From Pycnopodia helianthoides (lineage: Eukaryota > Echinodermata > Asteroidea > Forcipulatida > Asteriidae), in assembly GCA_032158295.1 (NCBI GenBank), contig CM063260.1, positions 630,001 to 694,000 on the forward strand: a DNA stretch of 64,000 bases, written 5' to 3'. The position numbers and the translations under genes are program-made. The notes under the pieces were generated by a model, which saw only the letters and a program-made list of their open reading frames with translations, was not told the origin of the DNA and did not search any database. Positions 22,701-32,172 of this stretch are shown one piece after another (position 1 is the stretch's first letter; every line of letters begins with the position of its first letter).

Positions 22701-23216
22701 TTATTATTAATTACATTTTGTACTGCTGCATGAATTATACACCAGCGTTATTCTTGAGCTCCAGTATTGCGAACGTAAATGCAGTCATACGGGTGCAATG
22801 GTTTGAGGGTTTGATTCATATTTGGCCATCAGGGGAAAACTGAGGTGGGAATCGGGGGGGGGGGAGAGTAAGTAACTTGAGGGGTAGCAAATTCCCCCAC
22901 TACCCCTTGCCCCTCCCCCGTTGTGGCGCCAACTCTGGTTTGTAGGCTTGGCATCGACTAATGGCAGTATTTTTATTTAAAAAACATATTAGTCTGGAGG
23001 CAATTGGTACCTCCTAAAAATAACCATCGTTTTATAACCTGTGACACATTGTCTTAATGAGTCTTCACTTACCAGTCTTCTGGAGTTCTCCGGCTGCTCC
23101 TTCTTCTTTTTCTTCTTCTCGCACTTCTTACTTCCTTCCGATAACTTGGAGGAGTGCTTGACGAAAGACAACCAGCTCCCCCGGGGATCCACTCGCGCGC
23201 CACCCTCTTCCATGTC
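13680..23216 (-). CDS. Secreted collagen/C1q-like hormone, FAM132 family (adipolin/erythroferrone-like), 5' end missing
   Basis: Seven exons, all with GT-AG borders and fully matching phases, join into 840 nt: 279 residues plus stop. Order from the N-side: a WLSFVK segment, then a Cys and a Lys-rich stretch (residues 1-48); six Gly-X-Y triplets (55-72); an amphipathic EELLEEF helix into EAAERR (75-101); a variable linker with a CPSC pair (102-105); and a C1q/TNF-like domain (about 125-279) with [46 protein letters not shown] and [10 protein letters not shown]...[10 protein letters not shown]. Almost every block matches human C1QTNF12 (adipolin), and the CPSC position also recalls ERFE, so this may be one ancestral gene of both. 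Family members are secreted signalling proteins: adipolin affects glucose metabolism, and ERFE binds BMPs and lowers hepcidin. The ligand here is unknown. N-glycosylation sequons are seen at 108, 239 and 258. The basic stretch near 30-47 lies where adipolin is proteolytically cleaved. The signal-peptide exon, expected to end in phase 0, is missing; it should lie to the right of 23,216. Confidence 0.93.
13779..14380 (-). other. FAM132-family gene, intron f-g
   Basis: Phase-0 intron of 602 bp. It contains a copy of the TGACGTCA-bearing dispersed repeat (14,196-14,290). A GGTTCGAATCG string at about 14,081 looks like a tRNA B box but has no convincing tRNA fold around it. Confidence 0.8.
14196..14290. 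repeat. Dispersed TGACGTCA-bearing repeat, copy 2
   Basis: ACATGGCGCAACCAAAAC, then GATGATGACGTCAGGTGAAC; the same order of blocks as at 36,267 and 49,450. It carries one TGACGTCA site. Confidence 0.6.
14381..14459 (-). CDS. FAM132-family gene, exon f
   Basis: Acceptor TTCTTGTTCAG and donor GAG|GTAAGAG. The 79 nt complete the Thr codon split from exon e, then encode [20 protein letters not shown] and GLLQLE. The GLESNSRVF block is identical to human adipolin and near-identical to ERFE (GLESSSELFTI). An NLS glycosylation sequon is present. Confidence 0.96.
14712..14800 (+). mobile_element. Possible LINE reverse-transcriptase tail fragment
   Basis: The + strand reads [15 protein letters not shown], which resembles the LWNxLPxxIRxSxSxxxFK motif downstream of the reverse-transcriptase domain in many CR1/L2/jockey-type LINEs. 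Only this short motif is preserved. It could be coincidence. Confidence 0.4.
14965..15240. repeat. Diverged ~68-bp purine-rich tandem repeat
   Basis: Four imperfect units of about 66-71 bp, each with a G/A-rich start (GAAGGGTGGGAGA-type), then AGGCCCAAG(C/G)AGGTAAAC and an ACTCA(A/G)TCNACT end. Units two and four are the most similar. Confidence 0.75.
15304..15506 (-). CDS. FAM132-family gene, exon e
   Basis: Acceptor TTTATTTACAG and donor ACAC|GTAAGAC; 203 nt, entering in phase 0 and leaving in phase 2. It encodes [38 protein letters not shown] and [12 protein letters not shown](T), the core of the C1q-like domain. The match to human adipolin is strong (SGRFTAPVSGIFQFSASLH; LICIESLCQRHT), including both Cys of the ICxxxxC pair. 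Confidence 0.97.
15507..15819 (-). other. FAM132-family gene, intron d-e, with 68-bp satellite
   Basis: Phase-0 intron of 313 bp. About half of it (15,540-15,690) is two diverged units of the 68-bp satellite found at greater length in two other regions of the gene. Confidence 0.85.
15540..15690. repeat. 68-bp satellite, short array 1
   Basis: Two units with the landmarks CCTTACTAGATTGTATCTC, AAAG(G)TTTCAAA and CCTACTCATG. They are more diverged than the arrays at 18,680-19,285 and 23,360-23,840. Confidence 0.85.
15820..15975 (-). CDS. FAM132-family gene, exon d
   Basis: Acceptor CTTACTCCCTCAG and donor ACA|GTAAGTC; 156 nt, phase 0 to 0. It encodes a CPSCAANST start (two Cys and a sequon), an acidic linker and [15 protein letters not shown], which matches the start of the C1q-like domain in human adipolin (VGEAFHCRLQG) and ERFE. 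The GTG at 15,945 is internal to the exon and not a start. Confidence 0.95.
16690..16780. repeat. Dispersed repeat GACCAGT...CATTTCACTGGTC, copy 1
   Basis: The order CCAGTGGGACCAG, then CATTTCACTGGTC, then TTTTTCACCGGTCCTC recurs in inverted orientation at 44,816-44,900 (GACCAGCGAAAAA, GACCAGTGAAATG, CTGGTCCCGCTG). Confidence 0.6.
16930..17250. repeat. Diverged ~60-bp tandem repeat
   Basis: About five imperfect units, each with GTGTATC(A/T), a GATCC(A/T)GG-like block and GGATT(C/T)GAAC(C/A)A. Resemblance of the last block to a tRNA B box is part of the repeat and not evidence for a tRNA. Confidence 0.6.
17328..17368 (-). CDS. FAM132-family gene, exon c (41 nt microexon)
   Basis: Acceptor TTGTTGTTGTTACAG and donor AAA|GTGAGTA. 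The 41 nt complete a Glu codon split from exon b and encode [13 protein letters not shown]. With exon b this gives LIKEAAERR, against LLKEATERR in human adipolin. The fit of phase, position and sequence makes this small exon secure. Confidence 0.93.
18597..18656 (-). pseudogene. Possible decayed copy of the collagen-coding exon
   Basis: On the - strand, CTGTCGGCCCCCCTGGCCCC differs by only one base from CTGTCGGACCCCCTGGCCCC inside exon b (about 19,455-19,474). It continues as C/G-rich triplets readable as GPPGP and APPPGPPGP. It lacks an AG acceptor next to the match and the triplets break register, so it is not a usable exon. The alternative is a simple GGGGGCCAG repeat that resembles the exon by composition. 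Confidence 0.35.
18680..19285. repeat. 68-bp satellite, array 2
   Basis: About eight to nine head-to-tail units of roughly 68 bp: ACTAGATTGTATCTCCACC, ATGCAAAGTTTCAAATCCTA, CTCATGTACATGGTGTTACT, GCAAACCTT. The unit spacing is 68-69 bp between successive GTTACTGC motifs. Units near 19,100-19,285 are degenerate. The array lies about 95 bp from exon b. Confidence 0.95.
19379..19496 (-). CDS. FAM132-family gene, exon b (collagen segment)
   Basis: Acceptor CTTTTTTTCCTCACAG and donor AAGG|GTAAGAT; 118 nt, phase 0 in and phase 1 out. It encodes SEVVPT, six collagen triplets ([18 protein letters not shown]) and [15 protein letters not shown]. Human adipolin has the same layout: a very short GPPGPPG collagen run followed by AEVTAETLLHEFQELLK. 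So short a collagen run is characteristic of this family among C1q/TNF-related proteins. Confidence 0.96.
19497..23072 (-). other. FAM132-family gene, intron a-b
   Basis: Phase-0 intron of 3,576 bp. It is mixed in composition, with a GC-rich part around 20,570-20,900 and a G run at 22,855-22,864. No TIR element or satellite was recognised in it, in contrast to its neighbours. The ORFs of 60-95 codons here look random. Confidence 0.75.
23073..23216 (-). CDS. FAM132-family gene, exon a (first exon found)
   Basis: Acceptor CCTGTTGACAG and donor CTG|GTAAGTG; 144 nt, phase 0 at both ends. It encodes [33 protein letters not shown], six consecutive Lys and [15 protein letters not shown] followed by a basic stretch and one Cys matches human adipolin (TWLNFVRR...RKRCGSRDKKPRD). 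The ATG at 23,213 is the second codon of the exon and is preceded by a good acceptor, and no signal peptide follows it, so it is probably not the true start. Confidence 0.93.
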
Positions 23217-23359
23217 CTGTCAACAGGGGTCAAAAGGTCAGATGAGGACACTTTAAAAAATGAACGAAGCTATGAAAGACCATGTAACCTGTGACATCAC
23301 ATGTATACAAAAGAGCCACAGACCCTGGACCTCATGTTGGGCAACCTTATAAGAGAGAC

Positions 23360-23840
23360 TTATTACATGGTGTTCGCAAACCTAACTAGATTGTATCCCA
23401 CCATGCAAAGTTTCAAATCCTACTCATGTACATGGTGTTACGCAAACCTTACTTGATTGTATCTCCACCATGCAAAGTTTCAAATCCTACTCATGTACAT
23501 GGTGTTACTGCAAACCTTACTTGATTGTATCTCAACCATGCAAAGTTTCAAATCCTACTCATGTACATGGTGTTCGGGCAAACCTTACTAGATTGTATCT
23601 CCACCATGCAAAGTTTCAAATCCTACTTAAGTACATGGTGTTACTGCAAACCTTACTTGATTGTATCTCAACCATGCAAAGTTTCAAATCCTACTCATGT
23701 ACATGGTGTTACCGCAAACCTATAGATTGTATCTCTACCAAGAGAAGTTACAAATCTAAAGATTATCCTACTCATGTACATAGTGTTACTTCAAACCTCA
23801 CTAGATTGTATCTTAACCTTGCAAAGTTACGAATTTCCCT
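23360..23840. repeat. 68-bp satellite, array 3
   Basis: About seven units of the same satellite as arrays 1 and 2 (GATTGTATCTC, CCATGCAAAGTTTCAAATCC, TACTCATGTACATGGTGTTA), in the same orientation. The array starts about 145 bp upstream of exon a on the gene's strand. The fourth to sixth units are near-identical; the ends are degenerate. Confidence 0.95.
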
Positions 23841-24244
23841 ACTTTGGTAAAAAGGTTTATTTGTCTAAAATTGTGTATTTGTAAGAACAGCATTCTCCTG
23901 CAAGTACTTCCGGTATTGCCTGAAGGGAAGGTATATCGCCGTGTATATACAAGGTGGTGACCAATTTAACTTGTTACAACAATTAACAAAAAGTTCCTCT
24001 TTGATGTAGGGCCTAAGAGCAACATCAAATTTTAAACAAAATGTGTGACCCGGCGGGCTCGGGCACGCGACCGGTCAACGTGAAAACCCGCAGTCTTGGC
24101 CCTTAGCCATGTTGATGTCAACACAGACTCTCTGTCATTGTTGTGGTCATGTCAACACCAAATAATATTTCCGAGTTTGCTTCTGGCAAAAATACAGTTA
24201 GGCACTGCTTGGAAGGAAAGTTCATCATTTTGTTTAGTAGACAA

Positions 24245-24590
24245 CTACAAGTTCCAAACAATGGAAAACGTACATCTACGTATACGCGCGGTGTAAGGAT
24301 GGGCCAATGAGCAACTTTTTGTTGGGCGCCCTATACTCAAATGACGTCATGTGCATAAAAGGTCACTTCTAAAGATTGTTCGATAAGTTAAGCTGCTTTA
24401 CTAACGTTTGTTTCATAACGGATCTTGTCTACATCAGGAATTCTTTAAATCTTCGAACATGCATACTGTCGGTTTCTTTAAACAAAAAATTACATTTTGT
24501 GACTCGAGCGGGACTTGAATCTGCGACCTCCGGATTAACGTGCCGGCATACAACTGTGCTAAGACAATAGCCTTACCAATGTTTTTGGTC
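24245..24590 (-). mobile_element. tRNA-derived SINE, family 1, full-length-like copy
   Basis: On the - strand the sequence starts with a tRNA-like head: an A-box-like TAGCACAGTTG (24,561-24,551), then a B-box-like GATTCAAGTCC (24,521-24,511), about 29 nt apart as in tRNAs. After a body with GACAAGATCCGTT and CGAACAATCTT it ends in CACATGACGTCATTTGAGTA, GGGCGCCC and GTTGCTCATTGGCC. The 3' body recurs at 25,760-26,060 and 49,186-49,360, where the tRNA head is absent. This is the pattern of 5'-truncated SINE insertions. Confidence 0.72.
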
Positions 24591-25759
24591 TCCTATTCTG
24601 TTTTTTATCTATAGTTCGGGGTGCTTGTCATACAACCTTCAACTGCCGTATAGCCAGGGATCACATCAAAGTTTACGATACAACCTGAAAGCGGCAGCAG
24701 AGAGATCACCTTAAGGGATGCGACTTGTTAATATTTCAATTATCAAGTAATAAACATAACCTTTCCTTCTCAGAATTAAAGAAGAAAAAAGGTACCCCCA
24801 AAATGAAGAAAAACAGAACTTCAGTTTCACAAATTCACAACTTTTACTGGCATGCAACTTGAGCTTTCCTCTATTGGTTAAATGTCAGGCACATCAAAAC
24901 TGTGTTCTGTGTTCCTCCAAATTTTCGATGACAAAGCTGAGTAACCAATAGCAACAGGAATTCAGCCGATCTGCTGAAAATGTGCAGGCCCGTTTCGTTA
25001 AATAAGAGTTCTTCTTTTTAAACACCTGTCAACTAGTAAGCATATTATAAAGGAAGGAACTTATATTATAAACAACAACTTCCACTGAATTCATAACGTG
25101 TTCTCAAAAACCTCAATACATATTATTTTGACCGATAAAAGAGAGAGCCACAACCTCTGGCCGTAAGAGCAAACAACTGACATAAACAGCCATCAAACAG
25201 TGTCAAAGTTTCACCACCTTTTCATCACACTCCGCACCCACCGTGGCGAACCCTGGCAATTAGTAGCCGAGATCAGTCAACTTTTGGCCGGCCGCCGACA
25301 CTAAACATGCCCCGGTCGAGAATTCCACACCCCCGTGCCGTCCGACACAGTGGCTCGCACGGCGTCCCGTGTCGCTCCAAATTAACCGTAGGACCAATTA
25401 TCGCAGCAATACGCGTAATTAATGGTCAGTGTTTCCGTGTAACTTTTTGCGGGCCAAACCCCTGGGGAGTCTGGGGTAATTTCCCCCCTCAATTTCCCTG
25501 TCGCTTGCTGCGGTAACCATGTCGGTACAGTTCCCAGTCTCCTGTAAAGTGTAATAATAATGTTAAGCACGAAAGGAATTCACGCCGATTTCCACAACCT
25601 TGCCTCAGATTAGTAACTTATTCTGAGATGAAGATCGATCTTGATGACTTGGTAATAATCTGTTAATTGTTGCGAACGTCATGCTGACGAAACGTCGACT
25701 TTGAGTAAATCAATCAATGTCATCCAAACGACAAAATAGACTCCGAACGATTGCGGTGT

Positions 25760-26060
25760 CTTGTTTGGCCTTTTTTTTTGTTTTAAATATATTTTGGTTA
25801 AAGGATTCGAGATATAGACAAGATCCGTTTTGAAGCAAACGCCCTTAAGCAACTCAATTTTATCGAACAATCTTCAGAATTGACCTGATGCACATGACGT
25901 CATTTGAGTGTAGGGCGCCCTCGGCTAGAGGTCAAAACAAAGTTGCTCATTGGCCAGTCCTGTGCGCCGCGCGTACTACGTGCGCTTTCCATTGTTTTAT
26001 AATCGTTTTATTTATAAGATGGCGGCTTGATGACGTCAGTGCAGAAAGTCCATAAGTCAG
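25760..26060 (+). mobile_element. SINE family 1, copy 2 (head missing)
   Basis: In opposite orientation to the 24,245 copy: GACAAGATCCGTTTTGAAGC (about 25,818), CGAACAATCTTCAGAATTGA, CACATGACGTCATTTGAGTG, TAGGGCGCCCTCGGCTAGAG, GTTGCTCATTGGCC, then AAGATGGCGGC...GACGTCA. With the 24,245 copy it forms an inverted pair about 1.2 kb apart. No tRNA-like start is seen. Confidence 0.75.
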
Positions 26061-26900
26061 TTTGACGGCTGTGGTTGACAACAAAGATTACTTGACATGG
26101 ACTCCAGCAGCAACTTCTCGTGTCAAGTGTCAACACGTGTCGTTCCCAATTTGAACTCACATGAGACAACAGTTAACTGCCAGATTTTGTGTATGTTGCA
26201 CCAGATTTGTCTAACGTGGAAGGCCTTTTTGGTACTCTGCTAACACACTATAAAGCGAAAGGTTTCTAATACCGTTAAGACAAGTCTGAGATCAGTTTAA
26301 CACATTGACTCATTAACCCCTTTAATGTCAATATGGTGTGAAGTAATTAGATTGATGTTAGAATACCAGCCCACGTGTAGTGTCCCTTAATGTCAATCAT
26401 TGCCTAACAATGTGTGACTACACTGTCGTGCAACTCCGTAAGAACACAATTTCAACATCATCCGCATCTGGAGAGCCCGTGTTATTACAAAATCTGCAAA
26501 ACGCCAGCAGTCTGTTTTGCCACAGTCATCAAAAAACCTCCAATTTGAATGAGTTGGACAATTCTGGGGAAACTGGCGCCGAGAACATGACGACTGGATT
26601 GTTCAACCGGATATGATCGGATGATGCACACGGCCATTGAAGGGAATCGTGTGTAGCACCATTTGTGCAACAACTTGTCCTGTTTCCTGAGAAGGAAACG
26701 AGGGAGTGAGGAATGATTTGGATACGAGTGGGGAGCCTGGAGAATTTAGATCAACAGTCAGACGGACCATGGACAAACTTACAATGTCATTATCTGAAAT
26801 CCCAAAGTGGCAGTCAAAGGGCGAAACGTCATTGTTTATGAAGTTTCTTCCTTGCATGAGACGTCAACAGTGCCCTCACCCAGGTAAAAGGCAGACCTAC
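26061..26900. other. No gene recognised
   Basis: Single-copy-looking sequence. ORFs of 62-134 codons overlap on both strands (for example + 26,706-27,110), but the longest runs into a MITE, so I do not treat it as a gene. Confidence 0.5.
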
Positions 26901-27188
26901 TATAGACCTTTCTATTGCAACGTCACAGCCCGAGTTTTTGCCAACCAAGGTTGGAAAACTATGGAAAGCCATATATGCAAAGCAAAAACAGATAGCCACA
27001 ATGTTGCACAAATATTCAAAAATACTGTTGCATTTGTTGGAAACAAAGAAACTAACCATGTGCGAATAAAAATGTGCCAAAGTGATGAATTTGGTCACAT
27101 TGTCTGTTAACACGATTGAATGTTTTGCCAACATTCAGCTGTTCATGCCAACCAGCGCGGTTTGTTTATCAACAATGGAAAGGTCTAT
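26901..27188. mobile_element. MITE TATAGACCTTTCYATTG, copy 3
   Basis: Left end TATAGACCTTTCTATTGCAA and right end CAACAATGGAAAGGTCTATT, inverted repeats of about 17 bp. The body matches 8,705-9,017 and 10,360-10,670, with a short internal deletion relative to them. Confidence 0.92.
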
Positions 27189-27537
27189 TGGCTGAGAGTT
27201 GTGTGTGGCGCGTACACACATGCGCAGATTGCGCACTACCATTGTTTGACCTCCATTATGTCGGCCAACGCAAGAGGTCAATGTGTGAAGAAAATGCTGT
27301 GTCACAAACTGCTTTCTAGTGACTGTGTGTTGAATGTACTCGAGTCTGAATTTAAACGATGACTGGTAACTTTAGTAGAATTATACGTTTTCACTCGATA
27401 CAGCAATGGTGAACAATATTGTGTTCTCACTTATGACGCCATAGGGGAGAACAATAAGTCCTCGGTTGACATGAAATAAGCATGTGTACAACACGATGAG
27501 TTGTTTACACAACAACCACTAATTATCACCGAACAAT

Positions 27538-27727
27538 CTGGGCCCGAATTCAGAGAGCACTTAAAGTAGCTACAACAAAATAATGCTTACCAGAATAAGG
27601 TTACCAGCTAAAATATTATTCCTCATGTATAATAATTTATGTGACTGGTATTTTGCTAATTTTTTGTTTCGCAGAAAATTGTTAAGCACTATCTGCTGCT
27701 TAAACAGCTCTAGGAAATTGGGCCCTG
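27538..27727. mobile_element. MITE GGGCCCAATTTC, copy 1
   Basis: The left end is TGGGCCCGAATTC; the right end is TTAAACAGCTCTAGGAAATT followed by GGGCCCT. Internal landmarks shared with other copies are AATGCTTACCAGAATAAGGT with TACCAGC, and CAGAAAATTGTTAAGCA. It is 190 bp and non-coding. Confidence 0.9.
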
Positions 27728-28504
27728 ATGACTTACAGAAAAAGGATCTACCAACAACCAGAGCACTCATTATCAACAAAACACTCATCACAGACAGACA
27801 GCCGAGAAACGATCCGCAACAAACAAACCGACGAGAAAACGGATAAAAGAGTACCGACTAAAAACACAATGTCAAGTGTCAACCAACAGAAGCCAACAAC
27901 ACACACCTTTCCTATTCGTAAACCAGTCTAATTTCTGTAGGCTCTTCCTTCAAAAACTATTCTGTGAGGCCTGCAGAAAAGAGAAACAACTTTTTCTAAC
28001 CTTGTGGCCTTCGATAAAAATCAGCACCATTTAGTGTGATTTTTAAAGTCAAGTCTTAATTTATTGGCTCGTTACCAAACCCCCTGTTACTCACGCTGAT
28101 GCTTGTTTTCTCACAATGTGCGCAATCGTACAAGGCTTATTAATTACGAGAACATGGAGGCTAATCGGGGAGACTAGCCGTTGTGGCGACACCATCTTTA
28201 ACCGGTTCCTCTTGCCAGCACAGCTTCCTTAGCTTGTTAGGCTGATGTCCCCCCCCCCCCTAACGTAAACGGGGGGCACGCAGTCGGGGAAACCCAAGGG
28301 GGGAATGTTGGTCTCATTATTCTATGAACCGTGAAGGTGCTCCGTTGGAACTCCTGAAAGTTTAACAGTTCCACCACTTAGCAAAATGAACTTTGACCTC
28401 AATAGTTGACCTCAACAGTTATTGGTCAGTGTCCCTCTCCGATCTGGTTTCATAAAATCTGCTTAAAACCTGCTAATCTGCTGAGATTTGACGGCGAATA
28501 AATG
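27728..28504. other. No gene recognised
   Basis: Low-information sequence with a C run (about 28,251-28,260). Short ORFs only. Confidence 0.5.
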
Positions 28505-28740
28505 TCAACTTGTGTAGCGGCCGTAGCCTTTTTGAGGGGCCGAGTGGGCTTGGTTGAGACATCCTAGTGACGGTGGTTCGAATCCCAATTCCCACCTCCG
28601 TGCTAAGAAACTCGCTGCCTCTTAAAACTCAGGAGAAAATGGACACACGTGATGGCATTGGTATATTTACAGGCGTGCCATTTTGGGCTTCCGGTGCTGC
28701 ATACTCCTAGGGAGTTGTAGAAGTTGTCATAACAGTCATT
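28505..28740 (+). mobile_element. tRNA-derived SINE-like element (Leu/Ser-type head)
   Basis: GGGGCCGAGTGGGC (28,537) resembles the A-box region of tRNA-Leu/Ser (GGCCGAGTGG), and GGTTCGAATCC (about 28,577) is a perfect B box. The DNA between them cannot form a proper tRNA cloverleaf, so this is a SINE head and not a tRNA gene. The tail includes CCGGTGCTGCATACTCCTAG, found inverted near 10,052. Confidence 0.6.
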
Positions 28741-28799
28741 ATTATATAAATTGTCAAATTTTTATGATTAACATTTAATCATCCAATTTTTTAAATCGG

Positions 28800-29030
28800 T
28801 TCTCATCACCCGATGGGGTAACCAAAGGGGCAGATGACCTTCCCCTCTAAGAACCCTTCCCCCGTTCTCCCAACCTTGCCCCCACAGAAATCGGCGAATC
28901 ATAAATGAATGGGTCGATACATTACATAGCCCCCCCCTCCCCAATTATGTCTTTGCCCCCTCTTGCCACCCCAACCAAAATGATTAAATAAATAAGTAAA
29001 ATGAACATTCTGGTGACGCCACTACCCCCC
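28800..29030. repeat. Dispersed repeat ending in (A/G)GTGGCG(T)AGCC, copy 1
   Basis: Shares AAATGAATGGGTCGATACAT and CCCCAATTATGT(C)TTTGCCCC blocks with 59,965-60,175. It ends in GGTGACGCCACTACC, the inverse of the CAGTGGCGTAGC start of that copy. The repeat carries long C runs. It is not coding. Confidence 0.65.
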
Positions 29031-31983
29031 CCCCCTCCCAAACACCTCCTTGTTCTCGGGGTGACGGACACAAATTAGCCCTCCAAAAAGTTCCAACCTA
29101 GTTATTTTAATCTGGGTAAACCACATACAGCCTATAGCTGCTACCATAACTACAACGTGAACAGCCCGCGAGAAGTATTCCGGACAGGCTGACTGACGTG
29201 GGGTCACCGGCAGGTTACGTCGATCCTCGGCGTAACTGTCCATCAAAATAGGGCTGACACGGCGAGTACTGTCCGCATAACTGCAAAACTTGTTTGTGTT
29301 TGTTTTGTTACATCTTTACGGAGAAATCTGTTCACTGAGTTGAATTGATGAATTCCACACTGATTTCCAAACTTCATAAGATTTTATACATCTCGTTTAG
29401 CAAGTAAAACAAAAACACGCGACAGCAAAGCAGTTGCTCTATTGGTTCTCTCTCCGTTTGGCTTGTTACCCGCGTTGAGCTTCGTTTCGTAACACCGTGG
29501 AAGCATAAATGCAGCGAATTGTGAATGCGCTTGGACGTGTGAAAGAATTCTGACTAGAGTTTCGTGGGTTGTACCAAATAGAGGTAACAAATACCGCTGG
29601 TTTTCATTCAGAAATCTGTAGCCAATTTGACGGGGTCTTGGAAAGAGACTGTTGTTGACGGAATGCAATCGTTGAAACGCCGTGGTTTGTCTGCCAGTTG
29701 AATCGCGTGCACCGCTAGGCAACAAGAGAGACCCGTCGCGCCGTCGTATCGCATGAAATGTAAACGCTACTGGCAAATAGAATTTTACAACAACCGTAGT
29801 CACAGGCATAAATCCGACATGCACGAACTGAATAGCTCGGAACGCCTATACCGTCAGCGAGGCGCTTGTCAAGGGCAGTGTATTAATAGGCAGCCAAAAT
29901 GTTGCATTGAGGCATGTAAACACACGAGCCCCGGTTGGCACTTGATGGGTTTGTTCGAGTGGAGATTTGGAAGGCTTCGTCAAATCACGGTGGTCCGCAG
30001 GGGGAGTACACGATTCACCAGGGATGGGGAGCAAGCGCCACGACCGAGCCACCGTGGCGACACCGTGACGACAGACTAGGATGATGCCTCGCAGCTACCG
30101 CAAAACCAGGCAAGCGTTTTTCTGGTATAACCGAAAGAAAAAAAAACCTCGGCTTATCAAAAGACTAAATCGCTGTTTTCTTGCTCTTTTTTGGTGACAA
30201 CAGTTTGACCTTCTTTTTTTCTTGCCGGCACAGGTACACACTCTAAGAGGCTATAGTTTGACAGCTAGTGCCCCATCGCTATAAATGACCACCGTCGCCA
30301 AGACCTTTATATGACAAACAGGGGGAAAAAGTACATTTAAGCCTGGTTGTGCCCCGAAGAAAGAAGTCTTTGTCAAAATTGCTTCTTACAAATCACAGGT
30401 TCCAACATGGTACAAGGTGTATGTTCCAAGACGAACTCTTTTGACGAAATTGCTTCTGCAAATCGTGCAGGTTCCACCCATGGTAGTGATAGCACATACG
30501 CTCTAGTACATAGTCATTGTACAAAGTGTTACTTAAAACATTTCTCAAACATGACACAAGCAATATTTACGTAATACAAAATTGACCGAAAAGACGACTC
30601 TTTTGGAAGTTCAACGTCGCTTATAACTCGCCGTGACGCCATTATATGAAAGAGAATAATTTATTAAATATACTAAGGTGTAATTTCTGGCCGATTCGAC
30701 CAAAATATTTAGACTTAAATTTTAAGTTACTATTTTATAGAGATTACCGAAAGTTATAAGCTTTCATTTAAGGTATGGCACAGATAAATAAGTTAATGAT
30801 TAGCGGTATAGTTTCATTGAAAACTGAAACTTAATTATTGTTGGGATTTTGACAATAAATCACGTCCATCAGCCATGTACAAACAAGTCTGCATGTTGTT
30901 ACACGTCCTTTGTTGTTGTCCGTGGCTTTATATGCGCAATTTGTGTAGGCCTATGTGCTTCGTTTTAATAAAAGGATCAACTGTCAAATTCGTTCAATAA
31001 CAAAATAAGTGCAAAAATAAAATGGCACTAAATCGGGCAATGCAACTTTAACCTGTCTTGGAGGAAATACCTATTCCCCGGACTTCTTCAAACCAGAACT
31101 AGACCACAAACTCTAGATGATTATTTTCTGGTCGTTGTTATGGAATTCATACTTACTTTCTGACGGCATGACCAAACAAAATTGTCGGCTTCTTTCGGGT
31201 GAAACTACTAAACCACTTCATTGAAGTCCTTTGGAAATTCATCAACAATAATTAACTCAAGGGTGCTCTAGTACACAAAAAACTTATATCAGAGGTGAAT
31301 TTGGGAGCATTTTTTAGCGCCCATAGCAATGTCAAAATATCACCTGAGCTTCGATAAAGGCATTCCCGCCATTCGACAATTCAAAGGTCACCCCGCGTGG
31401 TTTGCTTGTTGAACATGTACGTGTATAGTCTCCGTCACCAGCTTGTGTGGGAGACTACATCGCCGAGAACTCGGGGCGTCCGAATGTCTGAATTAGACGG
31501 TGGGTTTTACCTTGAACGCACCGGATGGATGAGCGGAGGACACGGTGATTCTTGAAATGGTTCGCATTTTGACTCATCGTAATTGTCTGGCAGGGACACT
31601 CGGCAATGCCCTGGCTCATTGGGAAGGCGACACGGTGATGTTGATACAAATGGTTATAAAACCAATGGTCCAAGGTTGTCTGTTCAGATGAATTTCTCGT
31701 CTTTCTTTTATTTTTTCTTTCTTTGAATTCCCTCATCTCAGACTCGCATCACGACAAACAAATCCTTGGTGGTGTTTGACTGATTCACCCATGAGTACAA
31801 TAATAGCAGACCTCCATAACAAAGATTTTCTCTGATTGCATGCGAGGCTCGGTGAATTTGTCAAAATGTCAAAATCATGGTTATGGGGGTGGAAAAGAAA
31901 CGCCGATACGAGAGGAAAGTATCCACGGCAGGCAAGATATTCGGAAGAGGTTGGTGTCGGGAAAATCGGTTTATTTGATCATG
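29031..31983. other. No gene recognised
   Basis: Contains a - strand ORF of 146 codons (29,384-29,824) that starts with a weakly hydrophobic stretch but has no recognisable domain and no good phase-0 donor. Also contains an imperfect duplication of about 75 bp around 30,365-30,475 (ATTGCTTCT(T/G)(A)CAAATC). No exon can be supported. Confidence 0.45.
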
Positions 31984-32172
31984 TGCCCAATTAGAGCTGC
32001 TTAAGCAGAAAATATGGCTCATTAATTTTCTGCTAAACAGAAAAGAGCTGGATACCAGTCACAAATTGTATGTGTGACATGGTAGTTTGGCTGGTAACCT
32101 TATTCTGGTAAGCATAATTTTGTTGTGCTTAGTTCCTTTTTGTGCTTAAGCAGTTCTATGAAATTGTGCCCT
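31984..32172. mobile_element. MITE GGGCCCAATTTC, copy 2
   Basis: Left end TGCCCAATTAGAGCTGCTTA with AGCAGAAAAT; right end TGCTTAAGCAGTTCTATGAA with ATTGTGCCCT. Internal landmarks TGGTAACCTTATTCTGGTAA and GCATAATTTTGTTGTGCTTA recur at 40,449 and 52,536. Confidence 0.88.

Noticed and set aside
26706..27110. 134-codon + strand ORF
   Set aside because: Its second half is a MITE (26,901 onward) shared with two other loci, so the frame is accidental.
28505..28600. Functional tRNA gene
   Set aside because: A- and B-box-like motifs are present, but no acceptor stem or full cloverleaf can be drawn. It reads as a SINE head, as do 24,500-24,580, 43,480-43,552 and 53,780-53,975.
29384..29824. 146-codon - strand ORF with a weakly hydrophobic start, considered as the missing signal-peptide exon of the FAM132-family gene
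   Set aside because: No good phase-0 donor follows, the start is only weakly leader-like and no family resemblance is seen.
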